NCBI GenBank assembly: GCA_030590265.1
Contig: JAUUYW010000002.1
Coordinates: forward strand, 1-29,147
From: Candidatus Krumholzibacteriia bacterium
GTDB taxonomy: Bacteria > Krumholzibacteriota > Krumholzibacteriia > LZORAL124-64-63
Direction of reading: 5' to 3'
DNA length: 29,147 nucleotides
Shown here in pieces: positions 16,288-22,313 of this stretch. A model generated the notes under the pieces. That model worked only from the letters and a program-made list of their open reading frames with translations, did no database searches and had not been told where the DNA came from. The translations under genes and the position numbers were made by a program. Every line of letters starts with the position of its first letter. The first letter of the stretch is position 1.

Positions 16288-17190
16288 ATGAAGACTGCCT
16301 ACATGTTCAAATTGTCCTTGGGGCTGACCCTCATTTTGGTCTTTTTCCTTTTCCCGGGCAGTTTGCTGGCCCAACAGGACGGTTCAGCAGCGGATACTCC
16401 TGTAACCGATGCCCCTGTGGACGAGGCCCTCTTGGAAGAGATGGAAGAAGAACTCCATTTTTCCGACTACATGGTCAAAGCTTACACCATAACCGGCTTC
16501 TACGGCAATTTCTCCGGGGGTACTTACCTCGAAAACCAACCCCTGGGTGAGCGCACGGTGCTGACTGATGGAGCGGGCGACATTATCTCCTTCAGTGGGG
16601 GAATTCTTGCTGTGAGCCGGGATGTCCTGCACTACGATGCAGCCATCAAGGAAATTGAATCCGGTCCTTCCTATGGTGGCCGGGTTGGCCTCTATGTTAA
16701 CAGAGATTTTCACATGGATCTTGTGGGCACCTATGCCACAGGAAAAGCCATAACCACCATGCGCTACATGCCTATTCCGGATGATCCGTCCCAAGACGTA
16801 CGGGTCCAAGTGGACGAAGATCCTGATTTCAGCCTCATCAAGGGTGGCGTTCACCTTACCTACGATGCCCGCCCCGCCAAATTTTTCGGGCTCACCCCCA
16901 AACTTGGTTTCGGCCTTGGCGGAATGATCAACCGCTTCAGTCACCTTGAGGACAAAACCGCCCTCTATCTGGAAGGCAACTTTGCCCTGGAAGCAAATAT
17001 CATGAAAAACCTCAGCCTCAATGGCCAGGTTGATCTGACGACCTTTGCCTTTGAAGTGGATGAATTGGGTTATTCCAATATCGTCAAATACACTACTTTT
17101 ACCCTGGGACTGACTTGGTATATCGACGTGGTGCCGTCTAACGTTCGTGCCGCCCACCTCGCTGAACTGCAGGCAGCTGAGGACAACTAA
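16288..17190 (+). CDS. Exported protein, probable outer-membrane beta-barrel
   Basis: 300 residues, family not recognised by name. A signal peptide is clear (basic start, hydrophobic core, GSLLAQQ cleavage region near residue 30). It is followed by an acidic, low-complexity segment (about 31-60) and then alternating polar/hydrophobic strands rich in Gly and aromatics (YTITGFYGNFSGG, SYGGRVGLYVN, LTPKLGFGLGG, TTFTLGLTWYID), the pattern of an 8-12 strand barrel. The end (EDN) is not the usual barrel-ending aromatic. ATG at 16288 with AGAGGTG 5 bases upstream; an earlier in-frame ATG at 16255 would put a charged stretch ahead of the signal peptide. Followed by a strong terminator. Confidence 0.7.
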   Translation: MKTAYMFKLSLGLTLILVFFLFPGSLLAQQDGSAADTPVTDAPVDEALLEEMEEELHFSDYMVKAYTITGFYGNFSGGTYLENQPLGERTVLTDGAGDIISFSGGILAVSRDVLHYDAAIKEIESGPSYGGRVGLYVNRDFHMDLVGTYATGKAITTMRYMPIPDDPSQDVRVQVDEDPDFSLIKGGVHLTYDARPAKFFGLTPKLGFGLGGMINRFSHLEDKTALYLEGNFALEANIMKNLSLNGQVDLTTFAFEVDELGYSNIVKYTTFTLGLTWYIDVVPSNVRAAHLAELQAAEDN

Positions 17191-17227
17191 GGGCTGTTGA
17201 GCCAACCTGAGTTCCAGAACTGAAAAA

Positions 17228-17265
17228 GAAAACCGCCGAAGATTACTCTTCGGCGGTTTTCTTTT
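17228..17265. terminator. Strong bidirectional intrinsic terminator
   Basis: Perfect 15-base arms (17228-17242 and 17247-17261) around a 4-base TTAC loop, GC-rich in the core (CCGCCGAAGA), with A-runs before and T-runs after. It ends the plus-strand barrel gene (stop at 17190) and, read the other way, the minus-strand histone-like gene (stop at 17287). Confidence 0.92.
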
Positions 17266-17286
17266 CGTGTGACCCGAAGGCCCACT

Positions 17287-17643
17287 CTACTTCTTCTTCT
17301 TTGGTGCCTTTTTCTTAGCGACCTTTTTCTTAGCAGCCTTCTTTGGTGCCTTTTTCTTAGCGACCTTTTTCTTAGCAGCCTTCTTGGCTACCTTTTTCTT
17401 GGCTACCTTCTTCTTGGCTACCTTCTTCTTGGCTACCTTCTTCTTGGCTACCTTCTTCTTGGCGACCTTTTTCTTGGCTACCTTTTTCTTGGCTACCTTT
17501 TTCTTGGCTACCTTCTTCTTGACGACCTTTTTCTTGGCTACCTTTTTCTTAGCCACCTTTTTCTTGGCAACCTTTTTCTTGGCAGCTTTCTTCTTGGTCT
17601 TCTTCTTGGCGCCAGCGGCCACCAAGGCATGTCTCTCCTCCAT
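17287..17643 (-). CDS. Lysine-rich histone H1-like protein with pentad repeats
   Basis: 118 residues: a 12-residue head (MEERHALVAAGA) followed by about 21 KKKVA-like pentads with a few KKKAP and KKKAA variants, ending KKAPKKKK. No acidic residue, aromatic or cysteine occurs in the repeat part. This resembles the tails of bacterial H1-like proteins (HctB/AlgP type), which bind DNA without sequence preference, so nucleoid compaction is inferred. The ATG at 17643 has GAGG 6 bases upstream. A further upstream in-frame start (CTG at 17706, with AGGAGG 6 bases ahead) would make a 139-residue protein. Has its own promoter and shares a terminator with the barrel gene. Family call by composition only. 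Confidence 0.8.
   Translation of the reverse strand: MEERHALVAAGAKKKTKKKAAKKKVAKKKVAKKKVAKKKVVKKKVAKKKVAKKKVAKKKVAKKKVAKKKVAKKKVAKKKVAKKKVAKKAAKKKVAKKKAPKKAAKKKVAKKKAPKKKK
17296..17600. repeat. 15-base tandem repeat array inside the histone-like gene
   Basis: The coding DNA is built of 15-base units (plus strand roughly TTCTTGGCTACCTTC) with near-identical codon choice. Near the 3' end of the gene a 42-base period appears: 17296-17343 equals 17338-17385 base for base (48 matching bases, overlapping copies). The pattern points to recent slippage or unequal exchange and predicts length differences between strains. Confidence 0.9.
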
Positions 17644-17707
17644 ACCGGACCTCACTTTGGTTTGAGTCCTTGCGTCCACCTGATTCCCGCACCCAGTGGG
17701 CTTCAGG

Positions 17708-17724
17708 CAAGACCTCCTGTCTTG
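17708..17724 (-). promoter_or_regulatory. Leader hairpin with a Shine-Dalgarno-like loop
   Basis: On the minus strand CAAGAC pairs with GTCTTG around the loop AGGAG; together with the first stem base this reads AGGAGG. It lies 65-81 bases ahead of the histone-like ATG and 6 bases ahead of an in-frame CTG (17706). It may be a ribosome site for an extended form, a control element, or chance. Confidence 0.4.
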
Positions 17725-17775
17725 GAAGTTGCGAACGCATGCACTTGGCGTCAGATAACCAGTGGATGCAGAGAC

Positions 17776-17805
17776 ATTATTTGTATTGTTTGGAAAAGGT
17801 GTCAA
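17776..17805 (-). promoter_or_regulatory. Probable promoter of the histone-like gene
   Basis: Minus strand: consensus -35 TTGACA (17800-17805), 18-base spacer, -10 AATAAT (17776-17781, five of six bases match). Predicted start near 17769, leader about 126 bases. The -35 abuts the U-tract of the tRNA terminator, so one transcription unit ends just where the next begins. Confidence 0.65.
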
Positions 17806-17806
17806 T

Positions 17807-17851
17807 AAAAAAAAGGGGAAACTGTTGAAGAACAGTTTCCCTTTTTTTTTT
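17807..17851 (-). terminator. Intrinsic terminator after tRNA-Leu (usable in both directions)
   Basis: Perfect 11-base stem (GGGAAACTGTT, 17816-17826, with 17831-17841) and a 4-base GAAG loop. On the minus strand it is followed by eight U (17807-17814); in the plus direction by ten T (17842-17851). It closes the pgk-secG-tRNA unit 3 bases after the tRNA. Confidence 0.9.
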
Positions 17852-17853
17852 GA

Positions 17854-17939
17854 TGGTGCCCGGGGCGGGATTCGAACCCGCACGATTTGTGGTCACTACC
17901 CCCTCAAGATAGCGTGTCTACCAATTCCACCACCCGGGC
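17854..17939 (-). tRNA. tRNA-Leu (anticodon GAG)
   Basis: An 86-base class II tRNA with encoded CCA. Acceptor arms GCCCGGG/CCCGGGC pair fully, with discriminator A. D-loop region TGGAATTGGTAGACAC; anticodon stem CTATC/GGTAG with loop TTGAGGG, giving anticodon GAG (reads CUY Leu codons). The long variable arm (about 14 bases) forms only a weak stem. T-arm GCGGG/CCCGC with TTCGAAT loop. It starts 7 bases after the secG stop and shares its transcript; the same secG-tRNA-Leu(GAG) pairing is known in E. coli (leuU). Confidence 0.96.
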
Positions 17940-17946
17940 CCAAAGT

Positions 17947-18333
17947 TTAGTTTTCTTCGTTTGTTCCATCAGTGGTATTGGAACCTTCAGGGACATTGAC
18001 TTCGTCCATGGGAGTGGTCACCGGAACGATGACTTCACCGGACTCGGCAGCTTCCTGCTTGACGCTGCCACTGTTGCCACCACCACCGGCAGAGCCCAAA
18101 TCCTGGGTCATGAACAGAAGGAAACTCGTCATGAAAAATGCCACTGCCAAGTAGACCGTCATCTTGTGCAAAAGGGTAGTCATGCCTTTGGAGCCCAACA
18201 TCTGTTGAGGAGAGCCACCACCCCCACCGAAGGCACCAGCGAGACCGCCACCTTTGCTCGACTGCAACAGAACCACTGCGACCAAAACGATGGAGACCAG
18301 AATGTGAATGATAATCAAAAGAGTGTGCAGCAT
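17947..18333 (-). CDS. secG: Preprotein translocase subunit SecG
   Basis: Helps SecA-driven protein export through SecYEG. 128 residues: two membrane helices (about 2-22 and 50-72) joined by the conserved loop LLQSSKGGGLAGAFGGGG, then a Gly/Ser then acidic C-terminal tail (about 80-128) that is longer than in the minimal protein and low in complexity. ATG at 18333 has GGGAG 9 bases upstream; an in-frame upstream ATG would add 13 charged residues before the first helix. Downstream of pgk, with two dyads in the gap, and followed at once by tRNA-Leu. Confidence 0.95.
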   Translation of the reverse strand: MLHTLLIIIHILVSIVLVAVVLLQSSKGGGLAGAFGGGGGSPQQMLGSKGMTTLLHKMTVYLAVAFFMTSFLLFMTQDLGSAGGGGNSGSVKQEAAESGEVIVPVTTPMDEVNVPEGSNTTDGTNEEN

Positions 18334-18375
18334 GTTCGATCGCTCCCGAAGCAAGTATGAAACATAATTCACCAG

Positions 18376-18427
18376 CGGTCCGGCACTGGCAGGACCGTAA
18401 AGGGACGGGTAAGTTAATACCCGTCCC
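18376..18427 (-). promoter_or_regulatory. Two tandem dyads in the pgk-secG gap
   Basis: Dyad 1: GGGACGGGTA (18402-18411) and TACCCGTCCC (18418-18427), perfect 10-base arms with a 6-base loop. Dyad 2: CGGTCC (18376-18381) and GGACCG (18392-18397), 6-base arms with a 10-base loop. On the minus strand dyad 1 is followed by only TTTA, so it is at best a weak terminator. It overlaps the spacer and -10 of a possible secG promoter and could be an operator, an attenuator or an RNA-processing stem. Confidence 0.6.
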
Positions 18428-18439
18428 GGTTCCTGTCAA
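18411..18439 (-). promoter_or_regulatory. Possible internal promoter for secG-tRNA-Leu
   Basis: Minus strand: consensus -35 TTGACA (18434-18439), 17-base spacer, weak -10 TAACTT (18411-18416). It is overlapped by the 10-base dyad described separately. Confidence 0.4.
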
Positions 18440-18469
18440 ACCCCTACCTGGACTATTCTACAGGGGCTT

Positions 18470-19666
18470 CTAGGCGCCAGAAAGGGCTTCAATGCCCGGC
18501 AATTGCCGCCCAGCCATCAATTCGAGTGAAGCGCCTCCACCCGTGGAGATATGCCCGATTCGATCAGAAACACCAAATTGATTGGCCGCGGCCACACTGT
18601 CACCACCGCCGACAACGCTCATGGCTCCATTGTCCGAAGCCTCGGCTACGGCCTCGGCAACACCTCGGGTTCCTGCGGCAAAAGAAGGCAATTCAAAAAC
18701 TCCCATAGGGCCGTTCCAAAAAATCGTCTTGGCCTTGAGGATGATTTCCTGATAACTCCTGGTGCTGACCTCGCCAATATCCAACCCCATCCACTCGGAT
18801 GGAATGTCCGTCACCAGGACATCTTTGCGCTCGGCCTTGTCGTTGAATTCCGTTGCCACGGTGCAGTCCGTTGGCAGGATCAAATCGGCTTTGCTGTCTT
18901 TGGATTTCAAAGTTATTTCCTTGACCACTTCCAAACTTTCTTCATCCAACAAACTCTTGCCGATGTTCAAACCGGCCGATTGGAAAAAGGTAAAAATCAT
19001 GCCTCCGCCAAGCAGCAAAATATCGACCTGGTCCAAAAGATTCAGAATGATTTCAACTTTGCCACCAACTTTTGCTCCACCCAGAATTGCCACAAAAGGA
19101 CGCTCCGGTTCAGACAACAAACCACCAAGATTTTTTAATTCCTTTTCCATGAGAAAACCTGCCCGGCAGGTTGCAAAATATTTTGTGACCCCAACTGTGG
19201 ATGCATGAGCGCGGTGGGCAGTTCCAAAAGCGTCGTTCACATAGGTGTCGGCAAGCTGCGCCAACCCCTCGGCAAACCCCTCGTCATTGGCAGTCTCACC
19301 AGGATTGAATCGAAGGTTTTCCAGCAACAAGATTTCGCCCGGCTGCAACCCCGCGGATTTCTCCGTGGCATCGGGACCGACCGTATCGACGGAAAATTTA
19401 ACAGGCCCATCGACCAACTCGGCCAAGCGATCGGCAATCGGACGCAAAGTCATTTCAGGAACGATCTTTCCTTTTGGTCTACCCAGGTGGCTCATCAAAA
19501 CAACACTGCCTCCCTGGTCCAGGATGAATTTGATCGAAGGCAGAGCAGCGGTGATGCGAGTATCGTCGGTGATATTCAGATTGCTATCCAAAGGCACGTT
19601 GAAGTCTACGCGCATCAGTACTTTTTTGCCTTCGGCCTGGATGCCGTCCAGTCCCTTTTTCATCAT
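18470..19666 (-). CDS. pgk: Phosphoglycerate kinase
   Basis: Makes ATP and 3-phosphoglycerate from 1,3-bisphosphoglycerate and ADP in glycolysis. 398 residues with VLMRVDFNVPLD, LMSHLGRPKG, DTYVNDAFGTAHRAHAST, VAILGGAKVGGKVEIILNLL, IFWNGPMGVFE and the nucleotide loop VVGGGDSVAA; the end (STGGGASLELMAGRQLPG) is also standard. The ATG at 19666 has AGGTGG 8 bases upstream; the next ATG (19663) or a GTG at 19678 are possible. It has a near-consensus promoter, while tpiA and gap, often adjacent, are absent here. Confidence 0.96.
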   Translation of the reverse strand: MMKKGLDGIQAEGKKVLMRVDFNVPLDSNLNITDDTRITAALPSIKFILDQGGSVVLMSHLGRPKGKIVPEMTLRPIADRLAELVDGPVKFSVDTVGPDATEKSAGLQPGEILLLENLRFNPGETANDEGFAEGLAQLADTYVNDAFGTAHRAHASTVGVTKYFATCRAGFLMEKELKNLGGLLSEPERPFVAILGGAKVGGKVEIILNLLDQVDILLLGGGMIFTFFQSAGLNIGKSLLDEESLEVVKEITLKSKDSKADLILPTDCTVATEFNDKAERKDVLVTDIPSEWMGLDIGEVSTRSYQEIILKAKTIFWNGPMGVFELPSFAAGTRGVAEAVAEASDNGAMSVVGGGDSVAAANQFGVSDRIGHISTGGGASLELMAGRQLPGIEALSGA

Positions 19667-19729
19667 TGTAATGACCACCTGTGGTTCCCCTTGGCAGGGA
19701 GATTGATAAAATTCCGATTGAGTTGGACA

Positions 19730-19758
19730 ATATTAGAAACCCGGCTGCCGCCTGTCAA
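19730..19758 (-). promoter_or_regulatory. Strong promoter of the pgk-secG-tRNA-Leu unit
   Basis: Minus strand: consensus -35 TTGACA (19753-19758), 17-base spacer, -10 TAATAT (19730-19735). The -35 contains the comF stop codon. Predicted start near 19723, leader about 57 bases. Confidence 0.75.
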
Positions 19759-20558
19759 TAGTCAGGAGTTTCCCTTCCTTCGGAAGAAGCAACTCCCAGG
19801 CACACAACGGCCTCCACCGAAAGCCCCCAGGAATGGATCAGTTGAATCAGGGCGCGCGCCGTGGCGCCGCTGGTTACCAGATCATCCACCAGGATAATCC
19901 TTGGAAAATCCTCCATTATTCCGGCTGTGTTGAATTGGGAGGCCATTATTCGCAACCTCTTACCGGCTCCAAATGCATCTCGGAGGTTATCGGCCCGTTC
20001 AGCGTCGGACTCAAGCTTTGCCTGTTGACCTGTGCTGCGCCTGCGCACAACCAAATCATTGCACAGTTGCCCCCCCCAGGTCAAAGCCAACTGACCGGCC
20101 AGCATGCCGGCTTGGTTGAACCCGCGCTGCCTTTGTCGGCGACCATGCAAGGGCAATGGCACCCAAATGAATTTCGACCCCGAAAGCCAATGACATGACG
20201 ACAAAGCAGGTTGCAGCAATTGAGACAAAGGCCAAACCAAACCCCGCAACCCTTTGTATTTCCATTGCCCAACCAAATCAACCAGTTGCCCATGGGTTCG
20301 CTGCCCCGCCACAACCGGAACAGCGGATTCACCGGAGACGATCCACTCCTGTCCCACTGCCGAGGCCTGCTGCAAATTGGAAAAACAATCGGCGCACAAA
20401 TGAGGACCGTCCCAGGATCTCAATCCCGACAGGGCTGGACCCCTGGGACACCATGGGACCGTTCCTTTGACTGCCTCACAGACGCTGCAATGTTCGGGTA
20501 AAATTAATTCCAACAAACTCGCCGGTAGAGTTGATCCCCAAATCATGGTGCCAGCCAT
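19755..20558 (-). CDS. comF: ComF/GntX-family phosphoribosyltransferase-like protein
   Basis: 267 residues. An N-terminal four-Cys zinc site (PEHCSVC near 24-27, then PWCP and CADCF) is followed by the signature RRQRQRGFNQAGMLA and the PRPP-loop motif IILVDDLVTSGATARAL. ComF helps DNA uptake in naturally competent bacteria; whether this cell is competent is not shown. The start is uncertain: ATG at 20558 (MAGTM..) or 20546 (MIWG..); neither has a clear ribosome site, and the frame stays open upstream into aroE. It lies 58 bases after aroE, the last gene of the mre-rodA-lgt-aroE run. Confidence 0.85.
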   Translation of the reverse strand: MAGTMIWGSTLPASLLELILPEHCSVCEAVKGTVPWCPRGPALSGLRSWDGPHLCADCFSNLQQASAVGQEWIVSGESAVPVVAGQRTHGQLVDLVGQWKYKGLRGLVWPLSQLLQPALSSCHWLSGSKFIWVPLPLHGRRQRQRGFNQAGMLAGQLALTWGGQLCNDLVVRRRSTGQQAKLESDAERADNLRDAFGAGKRLRIMASQFNTAGIMEDFPRIILVDDLVTSGATARALIQLIHSWGLSVEAVVCLGVASSEGRETPDY

Positions 20559-20616
20559 TCCGGGAGGAATCGAAGCCAGTGCACTGCAGTCGCAGGAAAA
20601 TTGGGTTGAAAGACCG

Positions 20617-21492
20617 CTAGTCCAGAGCGGTGCGCATAGCCTGCCACGGTACTGGCGGACCAAACCACCAGGCAAACGACAGCCCACCCTGCATCATCAG
20701 AACGGGCAATCCGTCACTGAACAGGAAATCCTTGGGGCCATCTTCTTGAGGACGTTGGCTTCCATAGCGCAAATCCAACAAGAGAGCCGGTTCATTTCCG
20801 GCCGATTCGGGAAGGAAAGAACCAAGGGGCACTCCCCCGGAGAGGCAACAAACCCAAACTTTTTTGCAAGTTGGAATCCCAGGTGCCGAGGTCGGCAACT
20901 CTTGGACCAGGACCTTACCAGCCAGGCCCCTGGCATTCAGCCATTGCTTCATGCGCTGCCGGCCTGCAGCTGACCGGTTTTGCACAACAATTCGGGGTAC
21001 TTCCCAGCGGACCAGTGCATCCACAGCAGCCCGACCGGATCCACCTGCACCCAGCACCACCGCTTCGTCAGGAACTCCATCTTCGGGCCAGGCCTGAGAC
21101 AGAACTGTAAGGCAGCCTCCACTGTCGGTGTTGTGGCCCAGCCATTTTCCATTCTCCACCCGCACGGTGTTTACGGCGCCCAGGTCCCGGGCCTGATCGG
21201 TGCGGCCATCACAAAGGGCGGAAACCGCTTCCTTCAAAGGTGCCGTTACGTTAAACCCGGCCAGGAATTCACCGTGCGGACTGTTTTTTAATTGCCGCAG
21301 TTGTCCAGCGGTGATTCGCACAGGCAAATAGAGGTGGTCGAGTTCCCGTTCCTTCAAGCCGGCGTTCTGCATGCTGGGTGAAAGACTGTGGGCAATGGGG
21401 TCACCCAATACCGCGTAAAAAGGCTCATCCGGTTGCCAAGATAATCCATCACGCAACCAACCATCGGCACCCAATTCCAAAACATCAGTCAT
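20617..21492 (-). CDS. aroE: Shikimate dehydrogenase
   Basis: Reduces 3-dehydroshikimate to shikimate with NADPH on the way to aromatic amino acids. 291 residues: substrate Ser pair in IAHSLSPS (33-40), catalytic Lys87 in NVTAPLK, catalytic Asp123 in NTDSGG, dinucleotide motif VLGAGGSGRAAVDAL (146-160) and the late MMQGGLSFAWWFG helix. The ATG at 21492 has GGAG 7-8 bases upstream and overlaps the lgt stop by 8 bases; the frame stays open upstream but those residues are shadow sequence from lgt. The N-terminus is about 22 residues longer than typical before the first strand (YAVLGDPIAHS). Confidence 0.93.
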   Translation of the reverse strand: MTDVLELGADGWLRDGLSWQPDEPFYAVLGDPIAHSLSPSMQNAGLKERELDHLYLPVRITAGQLRQLKNSPHGEFLAGFNVTAPLKEAVSALCDGRTDQARDLGAVNTVRVENGKWLGHNTDSGGCLTVLSQAWPEDGVPDEAVVLGAGGSGRAAVDALVRWEVPRIVVQNRSAAGRQRMKQWLNARGLAGKVLVQELPTSAPGIPTCKKVWVCCLSGGVPLGSFLPESAGNEPALLLDLRYGSQRPQEDGPKDFLFSDGLPVLMMQGGLSFAWWFGPPVPWQAMRTALD

Positions 21493-22282
21493 GGGATTTC
21501 TCCATTTGCCAGTGGCCATCGGGTGAACCGCCCAGCTTGCCATTGGCTCCAAGAACAAGGACCAGGATCCCCACGAGCATAAAACCAATGCTTATCCATT
21601 GGTTGTTGCTCCAACCAAAAGTCATAACCTGGGTGGGTTCGTAATAACGGGAAAAATCCACAATGAAACGGGAAAGGCCATAGAGAGCCAGAAAGCGTCC
21701 AAAGGTTGCTCCCCGAAAATGTGACCATTTTTCAACCAACAGCAGCAGCCCAAAAATAAGCCAGGCACCGCCGGAGCCATACAGTTGGGAAGGGTGCACT
21801 GGAATGGCACCGTAAAAGCGTGTTGCAGGAGCTCCGGCCGGAAATACGATCCCACAGGCACAATCAGTTGGTTGACCATAACAGCAACCCGCCAGGAAGC
21901 AACCAAGGCGCGTGATCCCGATGCCCAGTATCACCCCAGGAGAAAAGATGTCGGCCACAACCAGGAAAGGAATTCCCCGCTGTCGGGTCATCCACCAAAC
22001 CGTCAGAATAGACAGGACGATACCGCCATAAAGCGTCAGGCCGCCATCCCAGATAAAGAAGGCCCGATACCAGGGATGGAACTCACCCAGGTGAGTCAGC
22101 ACGAAAAACAACCGGACTCCCACAATGCTGGACACCAGGACCCCGAACACAAGATCCGTGATGGTATCGGCCGGCAGGTTGTACCTCTTGCCCCGACGGA
22201 CACTCAGCCACAGGCCCAGAATAAAACTGATGGCCAGCAACAAACCATAACTTTTGATGAACCCAAAAAGAACTGGAAACAT
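21485..22282 (-). CDS. lgt: Prolipoprotein diacylglyceryl transferase (variant motif type)
   Basis: Adds diacylglycerol from phosphatidylglycerol to the lipobox Cys of prolipoproteins in the inner membrane. 265 residues with about seven membrane helices; motifs GGLTLYGG (80-87), TRLGCFLAGCCYGQPT (124-139), HPSQLYG (163-169) and YGLSRFIVDFSR. Compared with E. coli, the positions of His103 and Asn146 hold Tyr85 and Cys128, and the Glu after HPSQLY is Gly; the Arg of the last motif is kept. This Cys-rich form is also seen in other phyla, so function is likely kept. ATG at 22282 with AGGAG 7 bases upstream. Confidence 0.9.
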   Translation of the reverse strand: MFPVLFGFIKSYGLLLAISFILGLWLSVRRGKRYNLPADTITDLVFGVLVSSIVGVRLFFVLTHLGEFHPWYRAFFIWDGGLTLYGGIVLSILTVWWMTRQRGIPFLVVADIFSPGVILGIGITRLGCFLAGCCYGQPTDCACGIVFPAGAPATRFYGAIPVHPSQLYGSGGAWLIFGLLLLVEKWSHFRGATFGRFLALYGLSRFIVDFSRYYEPTQVMTFGWSNNQWISIGFMLVGILVLVLGANGKLGGSPDGHWQMEKSHD

Positions 22283-22313
22283 GCAAGAACTCCTAGGACT
22301 GAAATCTTGATTA

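Noticed and set aside
15911..16374. Minus-strand open frame covering the gap between the EF-G-like and barrel genes
   Set aside because: Overlaps the start of the barrel gene antisense, lacks a good start site and shows no protein-like pattern.
17290..17600. Regularly repeated short units resembling a CRISPR or satellite array
   Set aside because: The units are 15 bases, contiguous and in frame, encoding KKKVA pentads; there are no spacers and no cas genes.
17269..17808. Long plus-strand frames with Leu/Phe-rich repeats
   Set aside because: They are the antisense reading of the lysine-rich repeats; no ribosome site, and a strong terminator lies just upstream in that direction.
17644..17883. 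N-terminal extension of the histone-like frame through to the tRNA
   Set aside because: The frame reads through a terminator hairpin and into the tRNA-Leu (MRVRIPPRAP is a tRNA read as protein). Starts downstream of the promoter are preferred.
18441..18469. Terminator after pgk (CCCCT..AGGGG)
   Set aside because: Only a 5-base outer stem with a long loop and a 3-base T-run; too weak to call.
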